Of a stretch of 64,000 bases of DNA, positions 9,917-17,202 are shown piece after piece. The notes under the pieces are model-generated. The model was given only the letters and a program-made list of their open reading frames with translations, did not search any database and had not been told where the DNA came from. The DNA is from Candidatus Villigracilis propinquus (GTDB taxonomy: Bacteria > Chloroflexota > Anaerolineae > Anaerolineales > Villigracilaceae). The position numbers and the translations under genes were made by a program. How positions within the stretch are numbered: position 1 is the first letter of the stretch; every line of letters starts with the position of its first letter. The DNA lies in assembly GCA_016714565.1 (NCBI GenBank), contig JADKDM010000023.1, positions 1 through 64,000 on the forward strand. Direction: 5' to 3'.

Positions 9917-9962
9917 GAAAGTAAAAGCTCTATCGGGGAGCCCCGATAGAGCTTTTACTTTC
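9917..9962. terminator. Long perfect hairpin terminator
   Basis: Perfect 22-bp inverted repeat with a 2-nt AG loop (arms 9917-9938 and 9941-9962); the stem ends in A-rich/T-rich arms, so it can work in both directions. It closes the exported-protein gene. Confidence 0.85.
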
Positions 9963-10014
9963 ATTTCTGATAAATTATATTAACATTGCAGGTCATTTTC
10001 AGGACAATTGGGGG

Positions 10015-10043
10015 TTGAATTCGCATAAAAATACTTGTACACT
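10015..10043 (+). promoter_or_regulatory. Promoter of GAF histidine kinase, probably leaderless
   Basis: TTGAAT (10015-10020), 17-bp spacer, TACACT (10038-10043). The ATG follows 6 nt later at 10050 and no ribosome site is present, so the transcript would begin at or next to the start codon. Confidence 0.6.
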
Positions 10044-10049
10044 TTCCTT

Positions 10050-11309
10050 ATGCCCGCACTTACAAAAACAGGACAACTCAGAGAACTCGAAGGACGCCAG
10101 AAATCGCTTTTTCGACTGGTGGAGTTAAGCGTCACCTTGAACTCAACCCTCGACCTCGACGAGCTTCTCCAACTGATTACTGCCACAGCCACTGAATTGC
10201 TGGAATGTGAAGCCGCGTCCATTCTTTTGTATGATGAAAAGAATCCGCGCCTCTACTTCGCCGCTGCTACAGGGTCCGACCCTGAAAAACTGGCGGAGAT
10301 TCCCGTGCCCATTGATAGTAGCCTCGCAGGCACCATCTTCCGCACGAACCAACCGCTGGTTCTTAATAACGCAGAACACGATCCACGTCATTACTCCCTT
10401 GTTGCCGACCACATCAAATTCAAGATAAATTCCCTGCTCGGCGTACCCATGCCCATCAAAGACCGCACGATGGGCGTGCTTGAAGCCGTCAATAAAAAAG
10501 AAGGCGGCTTCACAGATAGTGACGTGGCCGTGCTTTCCGTCATCGCTGCGCATGCCGCCATCGCCATCAATAACGCCCGCTTATTACAGTCCACGCAAAA
10601 AGCATTGGAAAAGGTCAAAGTTTCCAATCAGATCAAAAGCAATTTTCTTTCCATAGCTTCTCATGAATTGCGGACACCACTGGGCATTATTATCGGCTAC
10701 GCAACATTTCTGCAGGAAAACGCCAAAGGGGATTCTTCCGATCATGCCAATCAGGTGCTGGGAGCTGCATCGCAAATGCACGCCCTCCTCGATCAGATGA
10801 GCAACCTGACCCTGCTTCAATCTGATTCAATGGAAATGCGGCCGATGAAAGTTTCCATTCAGGATGTTTTGAACTTTGCTCTGGATGAAATCAAATACAC
10901 CGCCGCACGGCGCGACCTGCAGCTGGTCCTCGCCTTTGAGGAGAGTCCCATCTTTGTGAATGTCGATGCCGAAAAAACCACACTTGCATTCGTGAACCTG
11001 CTCAACAACGCCATTCGTTTTTCGCCAGTTGGAAGCAATATCACCATCGGCGCAGTCCAATACGATAAACAAGTGCAGATCTGGGTACAGGATCAGGGCA
11101 TTGGGATTCCTGTTGATAAATTGCAAAAGATATTCGAAGAGTTCTATCAGATCGAGCCGCCCAACACACGCAGCTACGGCGGGCTTGGCATTGGTCTCAC
11201 AATTGCAAAAGGTTTGATCGAAGCACAAGGTGGGAAGATATGGGCAGAGTCAGAAGGGGAAGGGCGAGGGTCTACATTCAAGGTATTGTTAAGCAGAGTG
11301 AATAATTAA
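10050..11309 (+). CDS. GAF-domain sensor histidine kinase
   Basis: A 419-residue soluble kinase. Residues 10-35 form a short helix, 30-185 a GAF sensor (SILLYDEKNPRLYFAAATG, SLLGVPMPIKDRTMGVLEAVN), 205-270 a HisKA dimerisation domain with the phospho-acceptor in SIASHELRTPLG, and 300-415 an HATPase_c domain (NLLNNAIRFSP N box, DQGIGIP G1, GGLGIGLTIAKGL G2). No membrane helix is seen, so it probably senses a cytoplasmic ligand or redox signal through the GAF domain. No response regulator is adjacent. An in-frame TTG 15 bases upstream is rejected because the ATG fits the 6-nt -10 spacing used by other genes here. Confidence 0.9.
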   Translation: MPALTKTGQLRELEGRQKSLFRLVELSVTLNSTLDLDELLQLITATATELLECEAASILLYDEKNPRLYFAAATGSDPEKLAEIPVPIDSSLAGTIFRTNQPLVLNNAEHDPRHYSLVADHIKFKINSLLGVPMPIKDRTMGVLEAVNKKEGGFTDSDVAVLSVIAAHAAIAINNARLLQSTQKALEKVKVSNQIKSNFLSIASHELRTPLGIIIGYATFLQENAKGDSSDHANQVLGAASQMHALLDQMSNLTLLQSDSMEMRPMKVSIQDVLNFALDEIKYTAARRDLQLVLAFEESPIFVNVDAEKTTLAFVNLLNNAIRFSPVGSNITIGAVQYDKQVQIWVQDQGIGIPVDKLQKIFEEFYQIEPPNTRSYGGLGIGLTIAKGLIEAQGGKIWAESEGEGRGSTFKVLLSRVNN

Positions 11310-11310
11310 A

Positions 11311-11347
11311 AAGTAAGGCTGGAGGGTCATCCCCTCCAGCCTTACTT
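11311..11347. terminator. Bidirectional terminator between convergent genes
   Basis: 16-bp arms (11311-11326 and 11332-11347, 5-nt loop) flanked by A and T runs, lying between the rightward kinase and the leftward membrane operon. Confidence 0.85.
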
Positions 11348-11377
11348 TTTTTGATTTACAGCAGTCTGCTGCCCGGG

Positions 11378-11710
11378 TTACTTTGTGAAAAATGGGAGCG
11401 GTCTTTTCTTTATGAAATTCCTGAACCCCACAACGATCACAGTCATGAAAACGAACACAACCCCATTCTTAGCAACTGAAAACAGCCTGCGGATAAATTG
11501 TCCAGCGTCAAAACTTTGGATATCTTTTTCTGGCTGGTCGGGAACATCATTTTCTATTTGGGCAGATTGGTTTTCTTCGCGTGGAGTTACAGGGTCCAGA
11601 TGATCGGCAATAGGCTGGACGATAAAATGCATGGCGAGATATAAACCCATCCCCAGAACAATGGCGATGAAAAGTGCCGTAAGAAAACGGCCTGCAGCTT
11701 TAATGATCAT
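11378..11710 (-). CDS. Small two-helix membrane protein
   Basis: The 110-residue protein has an N-terminal helix (FLTALFIAIVLGMGLYLAMHF), an acidic, Gln/Glu-rich middle (about 35-70) and a second helix (NGVVFVFMTVIVVGF) before a basic tail. It is translationally coupled to the gene before it: the two share the TAATG stop/start at 11710. No family is recognised. Being coupled to a DUF4405 cytochrome-like membrane protein suggests a small accessory subunit, which is inference. Confidence 0.65.
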   Translation of the reverse strand: MIIKAAGRFLTALFIAIVLGMGLYLAMHFIVQPIADHLDPVTPREENQSAQIENDVPDQPEKDIQSFDAGQFIRRLFSVAKNGVVFVFMTVIVVGFRNFIKKRPLPFFTK

Positions 11711-12219
11711 TACTCACCTTCCAATCCTTCATCGGGATTCGCAAATGCACCGGCGGCTTGTGCGCTCTTAGGCCGGATTATTCCTGTAAGGATCTGGTTG
11801 AACGTTCTCCACACCCATTCCCAGTGAAGCGCGAAATGAAAAGCAACAAGTACCAGTGTAAGGTTCGATGCAAGCTCATGAATGGATTCCCATCCGCGGC
11901 TTTCAGCAACCTTGATCCCAAAATACGGGAGGAAGCTTTTGGAGATCATCAACCCACTGGTGATGATGGTAATAAAACCTATGAAGATCACAATAGCAAC
12001 GACATAATTGAGCCGCGAAATATGGAAAACATTCTTGAAGAAATTTAAAGAGATCTTTATCAACCATTCCCAGTGGAATAGGAAATGAATAAGGAGCGTT
12101 CCCACCCCAGCCATTAGCAGCCATTCGTGAAGTTGCTTACCTGTGAACTTCGGTTCAAGGGCAACGAGAAATCCTGTAAAAATGAATACGTCCAACCAAA
12201 ACCTTGTTTTTGCTACCAT
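11710..12219 (-). CDS. DUF4405-like four-helix membrane protein
   Basis: The 169-residue protein has four hydrophobic helices. Histidines sit in paired positions in the helices: KQLHEWLL and LIHFLFHWEW in the first half, and SIHELASNL with AFHFALHWEWVW in the second. That two-fold pattern of His within membrane helices is typical of DUF4405, a cytochrome b561-like group, so heme binding is likely but not shown. CAGGAGAAGAAC precedes the ATG. It forms a two-gene operon with the small membrane protein that follows, sharing the bases of stop and start. Confidence 0.75.
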   Translation of the reverse strand: MVAKTRFWLDVFIFTGFLVALEPKFTGKQLHEWLLMAGVGTLLIHFLFHWEWLIKISLNFFKNVFHISRLNYVVAIVIFIGFITIITSGLMISKSFLPYFGIKVAESRGWESIHELASNLTLVLVAFHFALHWEWVWRTFNQILTGIIRPKSAQAAGAFANPDEGLEGE

Positions 12220-12268
12220 GTTCTTCTCCTGAATTTAATCTCCCCGATTATATGCAGGAATTGTATTC

Positions 12269-12297
12269 TTGACATTCCCAATTGCCTCAGGTAGAAT
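12269..12297 (+). promoter_or_regulatory. Strong promoter of the tRNA-Ala/leuS transcript
   Basis: TTGACA (12269-12274), 17-bp spacer, TAGAAT (12292-12297), with a predicted start about 12 bases before the first tRNA. I see no second promoter or terminator before the T-box, so it may also drive leuS. Confidence 0.75.
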
Positions 12298-12315
12298 ACG
12301 CTTCGCCTTGCAATC

Positions 12316-12388
12316 GGGCCTGTAGCGCAGTTGGGAGCGCGCCTCAATCGCACTGAGGAGGTCAGGGGTTCGAATCCCCTCAGGTCCA
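12316..12388 (+). tRNA. tRNA-Ala (CGC anticodon)
   Basis: A complete cloverleaf: acceptor GGGCCTG/CAGGTCC, D arm, anticodon stem CCTCA/TGAGG with loop ATCGCAC (anticodon CGC), T stem AGGGG/CCCCT with TTCGAAT loop. CCA is not fully encoded (ends A-C-T). Confidence 0.93.
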
Positions 12389-12413
12389 CTATAGGCGGAA
12401 AACAAATAAATAT

Positions 12414-12486
12414 GGGCCCATAGCGCAGTTGGGAGCGCGTCTCAATGGCATTGAGAAGGTCGAGGGTTCGAATCCCTCTGGGTCCA
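12414..12486 (+). tRNA. tRNA-Ala (GGC anticodon)
   Basis: A second alanine tRNA 25 bp downstream: acceptor GGGCCCA/TGGGTCC, anticodon stem TCTCA/TGAGA with loop ATGGCAT (anticodon GGC), T loop TTCGAAT. The body is near-identical to the first, so the pair probably arose by duplication and anticodon change. Confidence 0.93.
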
Positions 12487-12504
12487 CTAAAGTAAAAATT
12501 GAAA

Positions 12505-12776
12505 AGTCACGGCAGGAGTAGTAGGTTAACCCGTCAGCGAGTTGGGAGAGTGAGGTGGAAGCCCAGCACCAGTGTCAACGGGACACTATCTTCCTCAAAG
12601 GGAGTAAAGATTGAACTCGCCTGTTTTCTCGAAAGAGAGACTGTGTTGGTGAATGAAGTAGTCAACACCGGGAAAGCCCGTTATAGCAACAAAGTGACGT
12701 TCGCATGTTGAACGTAAACTGGGTGGTACCGCGGAGAATACTCTTCGTCCCTGATGTGGATGAAGGGTTTTTTGTT
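12505..12776 (+). promoter_or_regulatory. T-box riboswitch controlling leuS
   Basis: The conserved T-box core GGGTGGTACCGCGG lies at 12721-12734 and is followed by a terminator stem (CTTCGTCC / GGATGAAG, 12743-12765) and a T6 run. Upstream is a stem-I region closed by GCGAGTT (12536-12542) with AACTCGC (12614-12620), and the AAAGTGACG stretch typical of the region before the antiterminator. Uncharged cognate tRNA would favour read-through into leuS. CTC at 12594-12596 is a candidate leucine specifier, but I could not fold stem I with certainty. It fills most of the 12487-12870 gene-free stretch; the bases 12781-12850 hold only GGTC/CGTC-rich word repeats. Confidence 0.88.
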
Positions 12777-12870
12777 TAAGTGCAGACGACGGACCGTGGA
12801 CAACAGACCGCAGAAAAGATTTTATGGTCAGCCGTCTATCGTCAGCGGTCAAGAAGGAAAGGAGGCTCGC

Positions 12871-12948
12871 ATGAAAAATATAAAAGTCTTTTGGAAGCAG
12901 GGTCCATTACTTGCGGGTCTTCTGCGTTGTCAACTCGATTGGAAATAA
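12871..12948 (+). CDS. Leucine-rich leader ORF upstream of leuS
   Basis: A 25-codon ORF begins 8 bases after a strong AAGGAAAGGAGG ribosome site, stronger than that of many full genes here. It contains five leucine codons close together (TTA, CTT, CTT, CTG, CTC) in the segment PLLAGLLRCQL. It lies after the T-box terminator and 59 bp before leuS. A leader peptide sensing leucyl-tRNA is possible, but I see no obvious second attenuator with a U run after it, so it could instead be a small protein or chance. Confidence 0.45.
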   Translation: MKNIKVFWKQGPLLAGLLRCQLDWK

Positions 12949-13007
12949 TGGAGCCAGTCACCTGGCATCTGAAACTTGTAGTCTGATACTTATTTCATGA
13001 GGTAAGA

Positions 13008-15920
13008 ATGGCTGAAACGAAAAAGAAAAAAGATGTGAAGAAGAAAACTGCGGTCAAGAAGACTGTGGTGAAAAAAGTTGTTGCCAAAAAAGTGACAACC
13101 GCGAAGGCAAAACCTGTCGTTAAGAAAGCAACTGCCAAAAGTAAGCCTGTTGTTACATCGTCTGCAAAGGGAAAGAAGGTTGTTGCAAAGAAAGTGATTG
13201 CAAAGAAGACAGCCGCCACCCCAAAAACGAAGAAACCCGTTGTAAAGAAAGCGGGTACGGCAATCGTCCCTGCCAGGCAGATGGCGGTAGTCGTTGCAAC
13301 AGAGAAGCAGAAGGCAGTTGTGCCAGTGACCGACAAACCAAAAGCGATCGTGCCTGTTAAAGCAGAAAAAGCTGCCGAGGAAGCGCCTGCCCGTCACGAT
13401 AAATCCTATCAGCCACAAGCGATGGAAAAGAAGTGGCAGGATAAATGGGAAGCGGATCAACTGTATCGTGCAGTGATCGATAACAGCAGACCCAAGCATT
13501 ATGCATTGACCATGCTGCCGTACCCAAGCGGTGACTTGCACATCGGTCACTGGTTCTCAATGATCCCTCCCGATACGCGCGCACGCTTTATGCGTATGCG
13601 TGGCTACAACGTGATGTTCCCAATGGGCTTTGATGCGTTTGGTCTGCCTGCGGAGAATGCGGCCATCAAGGATGGTATCCATCCGATGAAGCGCACGTTC
13701 CAGAATATTGATCGTATGCGCACACAGATGAGAACAATGGGCGCGATGTTCGATTGGGAACGCGAAGCCGTCTCTGCTGACCCGCGCTATTACAAATGGA
13801 CGGAGTGGTTCTTCATCCAGTTGTACAAGGCTGGATTAGCCTACCGCAAAATGTCTGCGGTGGATTGGTGCCCGAAGTGCAACACTACGTTGGCACGTGA
13901 ACAGGTTTGGGGTGATGACCGCCACTGCGAACGCTGCGGCACACCTGTCATCAAGAAGAATTTGGATCAGTGGTTCTTCAAAGCAACCAAGTATGCCGAT
14001 GAACTGTTGAACTTTGAAGGTATTGACTGGCCCGAGCGTGTAAAGACCTTGCAAACCAATTGGATTGACCGCAGCGAAGGCGCGGAAGTGCAATTTAAGA
14101 TCGATTGGGAATCGGTCTATCGGGAATCGGGTAAAACCTATGATTCCCAAACTCCGACTCCCGATTCTCAAATTACCGTCTTTACAACCCGTCCCGATAC
14201 GTTGTGGGGCGCGACCTTCATGGTCTTCTCACCTGAGCATCCTCTGGTGGATGAGATCACTACGCCAGAAAATAAAGCCTCAGTTGCGGAATACAAGGCA
14301 CAAGCTGCGCGCCAAACGGAAATTCAACGCGGCGCAGTGGATAAGGAAAAGACTGGCGTGTTTACTGGTGCGTACGCCATCAACCCCGTCAATCAGGCGC
14401 GCATTCCGATCTGGATCGCGGACTATGTGATGATGTCCTATGGCACGGGTGCGATCATGGCTGTGCCTGCGCACGACGAACGCGATTTTGCATTTGCCAA
14501 AAAGTATGAACTGCCCATCGTCCCAGTCATCAAGCCCGAGGTTGAGTCTGAAGCGGATGGAGCGGAGTTAACTGCCGCTTTCGTAGGATCAGGCGTAATG
14601 GTCAATTCAGGCATGTTGGATGGGACGAAGGTCAACACAGAAAAAGGAAGAAAGAATCCGAGCATTGCGGCAGTGTTGGATTGGCTCGGTCAGCAGGGGA
14701 TTGGAAAAGAGTCGGTCAACTATCGTTATCGTGATTGGTTGATCAGCCGCCAGCGTTATTGGGGTGCGCCGATCCCGATGGTGAATTGTGAAATTCATGG
14801 TTGGAACCCCGTGCCTGATGATCAGTTGCCTGTGCTGTTGCCCGAAGATGTGGAGTGGAAGCCGACGGGTGAGTCTCCGTTGAAATTGCACCCAACGTGG
14901 AAGCACACGACCTGCCCGGTGTGCAACGGCCCCGCCGTGCGCGAAACCGATACGATGGATACCTTCATGTGTTCGTCGTGGTATCACTTGCGCTATTTGT
15001 CACCGAAGTATGATCTGGGCCCGTTCGACGAGGCTGAGTACAACTATTGGATGCCTGTTGATACGTATACGGGCGGCATCGAACATGCCACTATGCATTT
15101 GCTGTACACGCGTTTCTTCCACAAGGCCCTGCGCGATATCGGTATTGTTGAAGGCCACGAGCCCATGCTGCAATTGCGCAATCAAGGCATGGTCTTGGGT
15201 GAAGACGGCGATAAGATGTCGAAGAGCAAGGGCAACGTGATCGCGCCTGATGTGCTGGTCAATCGTTATGGTGCGGATACAGTCCGCGCCTACATCCTGT
15301 TCTTTGCACGCTGGGAGATGGGAGCACCGTGGGACTCGCAGGGCATTGAAGGAAGCGCACGTTGGGTGCGCCGTGTGTGGACTTTGTTCACTGACCCCGC
15401 TTCATCCTCGCCGACGCCTGCCACTGAAGAAACCAAAAAGAATCTACGCCGCAAGGCTCACCAAACCTTAAAGCGCGTGACCCGTAATTTCGAGAGTTTT
15501 GAGTTCAACACCATTGTTTCCTCTCTGATGGAGTTGATGAATGAGATGTACAAAGCACGTGAAGCGGGCGCCGCTGGCAGCGACGAGTGGAAGGAAACTC
15601 AGGAAATCTACTTGAAGATGATGGCTCCTGTCACTCCACACATCGCTGAGGAATTGTGGTTGCAGTTGGGCAAGCCATACTCCATCCACCAACAAGCCTG
15701 GCCCACCGTAGACGAAGCCGCCACGAAGGAAGACTCGATCGAATTGCCTGTCCAGATCAACGGTAAGGTGCGCGATCGAATCACCGTTCCAGCCGAAGCG
15801 ACAGAGGATGAGATCAAGTCCACCGCGCTGGCGTTGGAAACTGTCCAAAAGTTTTTGGATGGCAAAGAACCGAAGAAGGTCATTGTGGCAAATCGAAGAC
15901 TGGTAAGTATTGTTGTGTAA
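13008..15920 (+). CDS. leuS: Leucyl-tRNA synthetase with lysine-rich N-terminal extension
   Basis: Charges tRNA-Leu in the cytoplasm. The class I signatures are present: HIGH at 178-181 and KMSKS at about 736-740, the zinc-type module CPKCN...CERCG, and the CP1 editing domain with TTRPDTLWGAT and AVPAHDERD. The length is 970 residues, about 130 more than usual, because of an N-terminal tail: 30 of the first 80 residues are lysine, in VVKK/AKK/TAK patterns like histone H1 tails, and the catalytic body starts near 130. The start is firm, with GAGGTAAG a few bases upstream and no ribosome site at the later MEKKW methionine. A word-repeat insertion of about 20 residues (near 365-388) precedes the editing motif. 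It is controlled by the T-box. Confidence 0.95.
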   Translation: MAETKKKKDVKKKTAVKKTVVKKVVAKKVTTAKAKPVVKKATAKSKPVVTSSAKGKKVVAKKVIAKKTAATPKTKKPVVKKAGTAIVPARQMAVVVATEKQKAVVPVTDKPKAIVPVKAEKAAEEAPARHDKSYQPQAMEKKWQDKWEADQLYRAVIDNSRPKHYALTMLPYPSGDLHIGHWFSMIPPDTRARFMRMRGYNVMFPMGFDAFGLPAENAAIKDGIHPMKRTFQNIDRMRTQMRTMGAMFDWEREAVSADPRYYKWTEWFFIQLYKAGLAYRKMSAVDWCPKCNTTLAREQVWGDDRHCERCGTPVIKKNLDQWFFKATKYADELLNFEGIDWPERVKTLQTNWIDRSEGAEVQFKIDWESVYRESGKTYDSQTPTPDSQITVFTTRPDTLWGATFMVFSPEHPLVDEITTPENKASVAEYKAQAARQTEIQRGAVDKEKTGVFTGAYAINPVNQARIPIWIADYVMMSYGTGAIMAVPAHDERDFAFAKKYELPIVPVIKPEVESEADGAELTAAFVGSGVMVNSGMLDGTKVNTEKGRKNPSIAAVLDWLGQQGIGKESVNYRYRDWLISRQRYWGAPIPMVNCEIHGWNPVPDDQLPVLLPEDVEWKPTGESPLKLHPTWKHTTCPVCNGPAVRETDTMDTFMCSSWYHLRYLSPKYDLGPFDEAEYNYWMPVDTYTGGIEHATMHLLYTRFFHKALRDIGIVEGHEPMLQLRNQGMVLGEDGDKMSKSKGNVIAPDVLVNRYGADTVRAYILFFARWEMGAPWDSQGIEGSARWVRRVWTLFTDPASSSPTPATEETKKNLRRKAHQTLKRVTRNFESFEFNTIVSSLMELMNEMYKAREAGAAGSDEWKETQEIYLKMMAPVTPHIAEELWLQLGKPYSIHQQAWPTVDEAATKEDSIELPVQINGKVRDRITVPAEATEDEIKSTALALETVQKFLDGKEPKKVIVANRRLVSIVV

Positions 15921-15940
15921 AGAATTAGGTGATTAGGAAA

Positions 15941-15976
15941 AAGCTCCTGATGGTTGCAAAACCGTCGGGAGCTTTT
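15941..15976 (+). terminator. leuS terminator
   Basis: Stem AAGCTCCTGATGG / CCGTCGGGAGCTT (arms near 15941-15953 and 15962-15974, with G-T pairs) followed by T6. Confidence 0.8.
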
Positions 15977-16226
15977 TTATTCCATGAGATTTGAATTACA
16001 GCCAATGTCGCGAGGAACACAACAGACAATTGAACTACTGATGTTTTGATGATTTTTTGCAGTAGAAAAATCCCCGCAAATGTGTCAAAATTGAAGGGGC
16101 AAAAATTTCCATGCCCTGCCACAGTATTATTAGGAAGAGTGAAATTCTCTCTACAACCGCCAGGCCTCGCCAAGAATGAAGTTGGGGAACTGTGACGGTT
16201 GTTTTGTCTAAACAAGGATATCCAAA

Positions 16227-16844
16227 ATGAACAACCAACGACAGGAAATGGATATGGGATTCACCCAAGAGGTTATTCCAGAATGCCATCACTTGTGTTT
16301 GATCTATGATAGTGAGGAACAGCGCCGAAAAATTGTTTCAAAATATCTGGCAGCCGGTCTGAAGCGGGGAGAAATAGTCCGCTATTTCTCTGATACAACC
16401 GCTCCAGATGATATCAACGCCTGGCTCTCGGAAATGGGGATAGAACCGAGGGAGGATGACTCCTTCCGTATCATAAAAGCTGAAAGTGCCTACTGTCCGA
16501 GTGGAAGCCTTGTACCTCAACAGATAATTGACAATGCGGTAGCGCGCTATGCCATGGCTAAAGAGGCTGGCTTTAGCGGTTCGCGTGTCTGCGGTGAAAT
16601 GACCTGGGTACTGAGAGGCATTCCTGGCTCGGATCGCCTGTTGGAATATGAGGTTGGCCTTAATATGATTGAGAATGACTTTCCCCACATCGGAATGTGC
16701 CAGTACGATGCCCGTCTTTTTGACGGCGTCACGTTGTTCAAGGTGCTCCAGGTGCATCCTTTCATGGTCGCACAGGGGCAGATTGTCAGGAATCCGTTTT
16801 ACATGAGGCCGGATGAATTCCTCAAGCAACTCAAGCCCGGGTAG
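16227..16844 (+). CDS. MEDS-domain sensory protein
   Basis: A 205-residue cytoplasmic protein matching the MEDS (methanogen/methylotroph DcmR sensory) pattern: CHHLCLIYDSEEQR, a KYLAAGLKRGEIVRYFSD segment, GEMTWVLRG, and LLEYEVGLNMI followed by MCQYDARLFDG. The fold is RecA/KaiC-like and normally acts as a ligand-sensing module joined to kinases or regulators; here it stands alone. AAGGAT precedes the ATG. It lies upstream of the giant PAS/HD-GYP gene in the same direction with 358 bp between them, so a shared signalling role is possible but unproven. Confidence 0.8.
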   Translation: MNNQRQEMDMGFTQEVIPECHHLCLIYDSEEQRRKIVSKYLAAGLKRGEIVRYFSDTTAPDDINAWLSEMGIEPREDDSFRIIKAESAYCPSGSLVPQQIIDNAVARYAMAKEAGFSGSRVCGEMTWVLRGIPGSDRLLEYEVGLNMIENDFPHIGMCQYDARLFDGVTLFKVLQVHPFMVAQGQIVRNPFYMRPDEFLKQLKPG

Positions 16845-16996
16845 TGAAAGTTGGTAGGCTTCGGAAATCATCCATAAGAAACTCTCACCTAAAGACACCA
16901 AAAAAGACTTCTGAAGTCTGTCTGCGCTGCAAACATTAGACTTTATCGGTATTAGAAAAACTTCCTGAAGGTTGCCATTAGGCGCTCAATTTCCTT

Positions 16997-17115
16997 AGCA
17001 ATTCTCAGTATGTCGTTGCGAAGGCGGTAGCCCGAAGCAATTCCCCAATTATAAGGAGACTGCTTCGGCGAAAACCAAAAGCGCCTCGCAGCGACATGCT
17101 CATAATGAGAATTGC
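16997..17115. repeat. Palindromic intergenic repeat element
   Basis: Outer arms AGCAATTCTCA...TGTCG(T/C)TGCGA(A)GGCG (16997-17026 and 17082-17115) and inner arms CCGAAGCA / TGCTTCGG (17032-17039, 17061-17068) make a nested hairpin. It sits in the 358-bp gap before the HD-GYP gene; nothing else is evident in that gap. A shorter relative is at 38203-38262. Confidence 0.65.
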
Positions 17116-17202
17116 TGCAATTTACTTGAAACAAACCTTCTGGACTGGTATACATGTTATTTCTGATAATGTCTATTATATTGTCGCCAGGAGATGTTGC
17201 TT

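Noticed and set aside
12990..13550. Minus-strand open frames opposite the lysine-rich tail
   Set aside because: They are Phe/Leu/Cys-rich mirror images of Lys codons; no ribosome site or motif. The sense tail has a clear start.
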